Assembly: GCA_027335545.1 (NCBI GenBank)
Contig: DAHWHV010000184.1
Location: 1 to 10,224, forward strand
Direction of reading: 5' to 3'
DNA length: 10,224 nt
From: Clostridia bacterium
GTDB lineage: Bacteria > Bacillota_E > RBS10-35 > JAJYVN01
In this document: positions 6,844 through 10,224 of the stretch, one piece after another
Layout of the letters: every line of letters begins with the position of its first letter
Position numbering within the stretch: position 1 is the first letter of the stretch
Notes under the pieces: generated by a model
Databases searched by the model: none
What the model saw: only the letters and a program-made list of their open reading frames with translations
Told to the model about the DNA's origin: nothing
Position numbers and translations under genes: made by a program

Positions 6844-7935
6844 ATGACGCGTCGGCGCCAGCCGCCGGACTACTTCCTGCTCCTGGTCGCCGCGGCGATC
6901 CTCACGTTGGGCCTGGTGATGGTCCTCTCCTCCAGCTCGATCACGGCCGGGGCCCAGCTCCACGACCCCTACTTCTACTTCAAGCGCCAGCTGCTCTGGA
7001 CGGCGCTCGGCTCCGGCTGCTTCTATTTCTGCCTGCGCTTCCCGTACCGGAACTGGAAGCTCCTCTCCCGGTGGGTGCTGGCGGCAACGTTCCTGCTGCT
7101 GGTCGCCGTCCTGGTCGTCGGCCACAACGTCAACGGCTCTCGACGCTGGATCGGCCTGGGGCCGGCCTCCTTCCAACCCTCGGAGACGGCGAAGCTGACC
7201 ATGGTCGTCTTCGTCTCCGCCTGGCTCTCCGAATGCGGGGCTCGTCGCCTGCGCTCGTTCTGGCGGGGCGCCGTGCCCGTGCTGCTCATCGTCGGCGCCG
7301 CGGCCGCCCTGATCCTCAAGGAGCCCGACCTGGGGACGGCGGCGGCGCTGTTCGGCACGTCGGTGATCCTGCTCTACGTCGCGGGCGTACCACCGATCCA
7401 GTTCGCCGCGGTCTTCGCCTCCACCGTGCCGCTGTTGTTCGCGGCCATCTTCAGTTCCCCGTATCGCCGCACCCGTTTCCTGGCCTTCCTCCACCCCACG
7501 GCGCACGCCCAGGGTTCCGGGTATCATATCCTGCAGTCCCTGTACGCCCTCGGTTCCGGGGGGCTCTTCGGGGTGGGGCTGGGGCAGAGTCGCCAGAAGT
7601 ACTTCTATCTGCCAGAGGAGCACACCGACTTCATCTTCGCCGTCCTGGGCGAGGAGTTGGGGCTGATCGGCGGGCTGTTGGTCCTCTGCCTGTTCGGGTT
7701 GTTGATCTGGCGCGGCTACCGCATCGCCGCCGCGGCGCCGGACCTCTTCGGCACGCTGCTGGCCACGGGCATCACGACCATGCTCGCCGTGCAGGCGATC
7801 GTCAACATCGGGGTCGTCACCGGGTTGCTGCCGATCACCGGCATTCCCCTGCCGATGGTCAGCTTCGGGGGGAGTTCGCTGATCTTCACCCTGGCGGGGC
7901 TCGGCATGCTGGCCAACATTTCGACGTACGCCTAG
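6844..7935 (+). CDS. ftsW: SEDS peptidoglycan glycosyltransferase FtsW/SpoVE
   Basis: A polytopic membrane protein that polymerises lipid II into glycan strands together with a class B PBP, here probably the one at the start of the cluster. The 363 residues match the length of FtsW/SpoVE proteins, with hydrophobic segments throughout. SEDS-family landmarks are NGSRRWIGLGPASFQPSE, KEPDLGTA, the loop with YHILQSLYALGSGGLFGVGL, then PEEHTDFIFAVLGEE with Asp262 in the position of the catalytic Asp, and GLLPITGIPLPMVSFGGSS near the end. Placement between mraY and murG is the standard place for ftsW/spoVE rather than rodA. ATG 6844 is preferred because of the strong ribosome site. GTG 6787 (GTGA overlap with mraY, 382 residues) is the alternative. 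Whether it serves vegetative division, sporulation or both cannot be told here. Confidence 0.95.
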   Translation: MTRRRQPPDYFLLLVAAAILTLGLVMVLSSSSITAGAQLHDPYFYFKRQLLWTALGSGCFYFCLRFPYRNWKLLSRWVLAATFLLLVAVLVVGHNVNGSRRWIGLGPASFQPSETAKLTMVVFVSAWLSECGARRLRSFWRGAVPVLLIVGAAAALILKEPDLGTAAALFGTSVILLYVAGVPPIQFAAVFASTVPLLFAAIFSSPYRRTRFLAFLHPTAHAQGSGYHILQSLYALGSGGLFGVGLGQSRQKYFYLPEEHTDFIFAVLGEELGLIGGLLVLCLFGLLIWRGYRIAAAAPDLFGTLLATGITTMLAVQAIVNIGVVTGLLPITGIPLPMVSFGGSSLIFTLAGLGMLANISTYA

Positions 7936-8041
7936 GGGTAGGCGGGGCCGGGCCAGGCAAGGGCGGGGGCCGGACGTGGGGCGTGCGGGGGCCGCTGGGC
8001 GCGCGACGGCCAAGGGCGGCTGGTCTGGGGAGCGATGGGGC

Positions 8042-9253
8042 ATGGGAGGCGTCGGGGCCGAGGCCCGGGAGGCGGGGGCGGCGCGGGCGGCGGGACGGCC
8101 GCTGCGCCTGCTGTTCGCCGCCGGTGGGAGCGGCGGGCACATCTACCCCGCGCTGGCGATGGCCCGGGCGGCGCAGGAGGCGCTGCCCGTCGCGGACGTG
8201 CTCTTCGTCGGGGCGCGCGGCGGCATGGAGGAGCGCCTGGTGCCCGCGGCCGGCTTCCCCCTGGTCAGCCTGGCGGTGCGGGGGATCGTGCGCAAGCGCC
8301 TGCGCGAGGCCTTGGCGGCCGGCTGGCTCCTCGGGGGCGCCGTGTGGGCGGCCCTGCGCCTGGTCCGGCGCTTCCGGCCGGACGTGGTGGTGGGGACGGG
8401 GGGCTATGCCGCCGGGCCCGTCGGCTTCGCCGCGCTGCTTTGTGGGGTGCCGTTGGTGCTGCAGGAGCAGAACGCCGTGCCGGGGGTCACCAACCGCCTC
8501 CTGGCGCTGCGGGCCGCCGTTGTCGCGGTGCCCTTCCCGGAGGCCGTGGCGGCGCTCCCGCGGGGGACCCGGACCCTGGTCTGCGGGAACCCGGTCCGTC
8601 CCGAGTTGCTGGGCATCGAGGCCGCCGCGGCCCGCCGCCGCCTGGGGCTGCCGCCGGCGGGCCGCGTGGTGCTGATGGTCGCCGGCAGCAAGGGCTCGGC
8701 GGTCTTTGCCCGCCTGTTCGCGGGGCTGCTGCCCCATCCGCTGGACGCCACGCTGCTGTTCGTGTCGGGACGCGACCACGCCGCGTCCGCCCAGGGCGCC
8801 CTGCCCGGCGGCGGCACGGCGCCGCCGGGGCGCGGGCGCGTGGTGGTGGTGCCCTACGTGGAGCGGATGGGGGACGCGCTGGCCGCGGCGGATCTCGTGG
8901 TCTGCCGATCCGGCGCCCTCACCCTGGCCGAAATCGCGCTGGTGGGCAAGCCCTCGATCCTGATCCCTTCGCCCCACGTCACCCACCACCACCAGGAGGC
9001 CAACGCGGCGGCGTTCGCGCGGGCGGGTGCCGCGCTGGTCCTCCCGGAGCGTGGCCTGGACGGGGCCGCGCTGGCCAAGGAGATCTCCGCCCTCCTGGGG
9101 GATGCGCCGCGCCGCCAGGCGATGGCCGCCGCCGCCCGGCGCCAGGCCCAGCCAGACGCCCTGGCCCGCCTGGTCGCCGCCGTGGGCGAGGTGGCGCGGG
9201 TGCGCTCCCCGGGCACGGCGCCGCCGCCAGCCCTGGGGCCAAGGGGGGGGTAG
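8042..9253 (+). CDS. murG: UDP-GlcNAc:lipid I N-acetylglucosaminyltransferase MurG
   Basis: A GT-B glycosyltransferase on the inner membrane face that adds GlcNAc to lipid I to make lipid II. The 403-residue product has the N-terminal G-loop GGSGGHIYPALA (His33), the second G-loop GTGGYAAGPVG, QEQNAVPGVTNR (from 141), GNPVRPELL (from 182), a third loop AGSKGSA where most relatives have GGSQGA, then CRSGALTLAE (Glu297) and HHHQEANA (Gln318). It is longer than typical MurG (about 360) because of a ~20-residue Ala/Gly/Glu-rich N-terminal extension and a Pro/Gly-rich tail. ATG 8042 has GGGGAG 9 nt upstream (8027-8032). A later start would lose that match, but part of the extension may be annotation slack. 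The 106-nt gap after ftsW holds no other gene that I see. The stop lies 3 nt before the murB start. Confidence 0.94.
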   Translation: MGGVGAEAREAGAARAAGRPLRLLFAAGGSGGHIYPALAMARAAQEALPVADVLFVGARGGMEERLVPAAGFPLVSLAVRGIVRKRLREALAAGWLLGGAVWAALRLVRRFRPDVVVGTGGYAAGPVGFAALLCGVPLVLQEQNAVPGVTNRLLALRAAVVAVPFPEAVAALPRGTRTLVCGNPVRPELLGIEAAAARRRLGLPPAGRVVLMVAGSKGSAVFARLFAGLLPHPLDATLLFVSGRDHAASAQGALPGGGTAPPGRGRVVVVPYVERMGDALAAADLVVCRSGALTLAEIALVGKPSILIPSPHVTHHHQEANAAAFARAGAALVLPERGLDGAALAKEISALLGDAPRRQAMAAAARRQAQPDALARLVAAVGEVARVRSPGTAPPPALGPRGG

Positions 9254-9256
9254 GCC

Positions 9257-10189
9257 GTGCAGGAGTCGAGCCTGCGGGATGTGATGCCGGGGGACCTGCG
9301 GACGCAGGAGCCGCTCGCCCGCCACACCACGATCCGCATCGGCGGGCCCGCCCGCCTCTTCGCCGCGCCCGAGGGCGAGGCGGCCCTGGGCCGGGCGCTG
9401 GCCTGGGCCGCCGCCCAGGGGCTGGATTGGCGCTTGCTCGGCCTCGGCAGCAACCTCCTGTGCCCGGACGCCGGCTTCGACGGCCTGGTGCTCAGCCTGG
9501 AGGCCGCCTGTGCCTGGGTGCGCTTCACCGGCCCGGTGGTCGAGGTCGGGGCGGGCGTGCACCTGGCCCCCCTGGTCGCCGCGGCCGCCACGCGCGGTCT
9601 CTCCGGGCTGGAGGGGGTCGCCGGCATCCCGGGCACCGTCGGGGGGGCCCTGGCCATGAACGCGGGCACCGCCGCCGGGGACATCGGGGCCGTGGTCCGC
9701 AGCGTCCGGGCGATGACCCCCAGCGGGGAGGTCCTGGATGTCCCCGCGGCGGAGATGGGCTTCGGCTACCGGCAGAGCCGGCTGCAGCGCGAGCGGCTGC
9801 TGGCCCTGGGTGCCGTGCTGGAGCTGAGGCCCGCCGACGCGGCCGCCGTGCGGCAGGAGTTGCGCCTCCGCGCGGCCCGCCGCCGGCAGACGCAACCCCT
9901 GGAACTGCCCAACTCGGGCAGCATCTGGCGCAATCCCCCGGGGGACTTCGCGGGCCGCCTGGTCGAGGCCGCCGGGTGCCGGGGGTGGCGGCGTGGGGAC
10001 GCCCAGGTCTCCCCACGCCACGCGAACTTCATCGTCAACCTGGGGCGGGCCCGCGCCAGCGACGTGCTGTCCCTGATGGCGGACGTGCGCGCGGCGGTTC
10101 GCGCCGCCTACGAGTGGACCCTGGAGCCGGAACTCTGCTGGCTGCCGGGGCGCGAGGACCTCCTCCGCCTGCTCGGGGCGGGCGGGTGA
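9257..10189 (+). CDS. murB: UDP-N-acetylenolpyruvoylglucosamine reductase MurB
   Basis: A FAD- and NADPH-dependent cytoplasmic enzyme that reduces enolpyruvyl-UDP-GlcNAc to UDP-MurNAc. The 310 residues fit the shorter type II MurB class found in Gram-positive bacteria. FAD-binding elements are TTIRIGGPARLF, LGLGSNLL (Gly64-Ser65-Asn66) and GIPGTVGGALAMNAG (from 123). Substrate and catalytic elements are FGYRQSR (Tyr171, Arg172), NSGSIWRNP with the proton-donor Ser at 222, AQVSPRHANFIVN, and Glu292 in LEPEL near the end. The GTG start is 3 nt after the murG stop, and the nearest ribosome-site candidate is the G8 run at the end of murG (9243-9250). murG and murB are therefore tightly linked. 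Gram-positive clusters often continue with ftsQ/divIB, which would lie outside the window. Confidence 0.96.
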   Translation: MQESSLRDVMPGDLRTQEPLARHTTIRIGGPARLFAAPEGEAALGRALAWAAAQGLDWRLLGLGSNLLCPDAGFDGLVLSLEAACAWVRFTGPVVEVGAGVHLAPLVAAAATRGLSGLEGVAGIPGTVGGALAMNAGTAAGDIGAVVRSVRAMTPSGEVLDVPAAEMGFGYRQSRLQRERLLALGAVLELRPADAAAVRQELRLRAARRRQTQPLELPNSGSIWRNPPGDFAGRLVEAAGCRGWRRGDAQVSPRHANFIVNLGRARASDVLSLMADVRAAVRAAYEWTLEPELCWLPGREDLLRLLGAGG

Positions 10190-10216
10190 GGGCGCGGCCC
10201 GCTGAGCCCGCCCGCC
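10177..10216 (+). other. Inverted repeat spanning the murB stop codon
   Basis: GGCGGGCGGG at 10177-10186 pairs perfectly with CCCGCCCGCC at 10207-10216 across 20 nt. That spacer itself holds a small GGGC/GCCC stem (10190-10193 with 10197-10200). It could be a terminator or operon-end structure, but no T tract is visible before the window ends, and part of the left arm codes for the last MurB residues. GC-rich inverted repeats arise easily by chance at this composition. Confidence 0.3.
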
Positions 10217-10224
10217 GCGGCCGC

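Noticed and set aside
7886..10021. Antisense open frame of 711 codons opposite murG and murB
   Set aside because: It is low-complexity His/Gly/Arg/Pro-rich and mirrors the high third-position GC of the + strand genes. There is no domain or ribosome site to support it.
10217..10224. GCGGCCGC palindrome at the window edge
   Set aside because: A short palindrome expected by chance at this GC content, with no sign of a cloning junction or functional site.
1..10224. A hidden novel system in the window
   Set aside because: All seven confident genes are recognised peptidoglycan synthesis and division genes in near-standard order, and no accessory gene is inserted between them.

Overview
This window is a very GC-rich (well over 70% by eye) stretch of a bacterial division and cell-wall (dcw) cluster. 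Seven genes lie on the + strand, apparently as one transcription unit: a class B penicillin-binding protein with two PASTA domains (FtsI/SpoVD type), murE, murF, mraY, ftsW (SpoVE type), murG and murB. Third codon positions in these genes are almost all G or C, and GTG and TTG starts are common. MurE carries the DNPR signature of meso-diaminopimelate-adding enzymes. The PASTA-bearing PBP, the gene order and Firmicutes-like FtsW/SpoVE and MurG sequences suggest a high-GC Bacillota lineage (Symbiobacteria/Thermaerobacter/Limnochordia-like). That taxonomic guess is inference and only moderately secure.

Layout. Positions 1-71 may hold the 3' end of an upstream gene. Positions 72-425 are G-rich with no recognisable gene, although ftsL is usually found here. 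The PBP gene (426-2558) is followed by a 67-nt gap holding a perfect GC hairpin, then murE (2626-4164), which overlaps murF (4161-5672) by 4 nt. A 149-nt gap with degenerate short tandem repeats precedes mraY (5822-6790, TTG start). ftsW (6844-7935), murG (8042-9253) and murB (9257-10189) follow. The last 35 nt contain the right arm of an inverted repeat and no recognisable gene.

How the genes work together. MurB reduces UDP-GlcNAc-enolpyruvate to UDP-MurNAc. MurE adds meso-DAP and MurF adds D-Ala-D-Ala to build the UDP-MurNAc-pentapeptide. MraY moves this to undecaprenyl phosphate (lipid I) and MurG adds GlcNAc (lipid II). FtsW (SEDS glycosyltransferase) and the PBP (transpeptidase) polymerise and crosslink it, most likely at the septum. 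murD, which adds D-Glu before MurE acts and usually sits between mraY and ftsW, is absent from its normal place.

This is core housekeeping sequence. I found no mobile element, CRISPR array, RNA gene or undescribed defence-like system. The points worth a second look are the missing murD and ftsL, the intergenic hairpin and repeats, G homopolymers at gene ends, and a few substitutions in conserved motifs.
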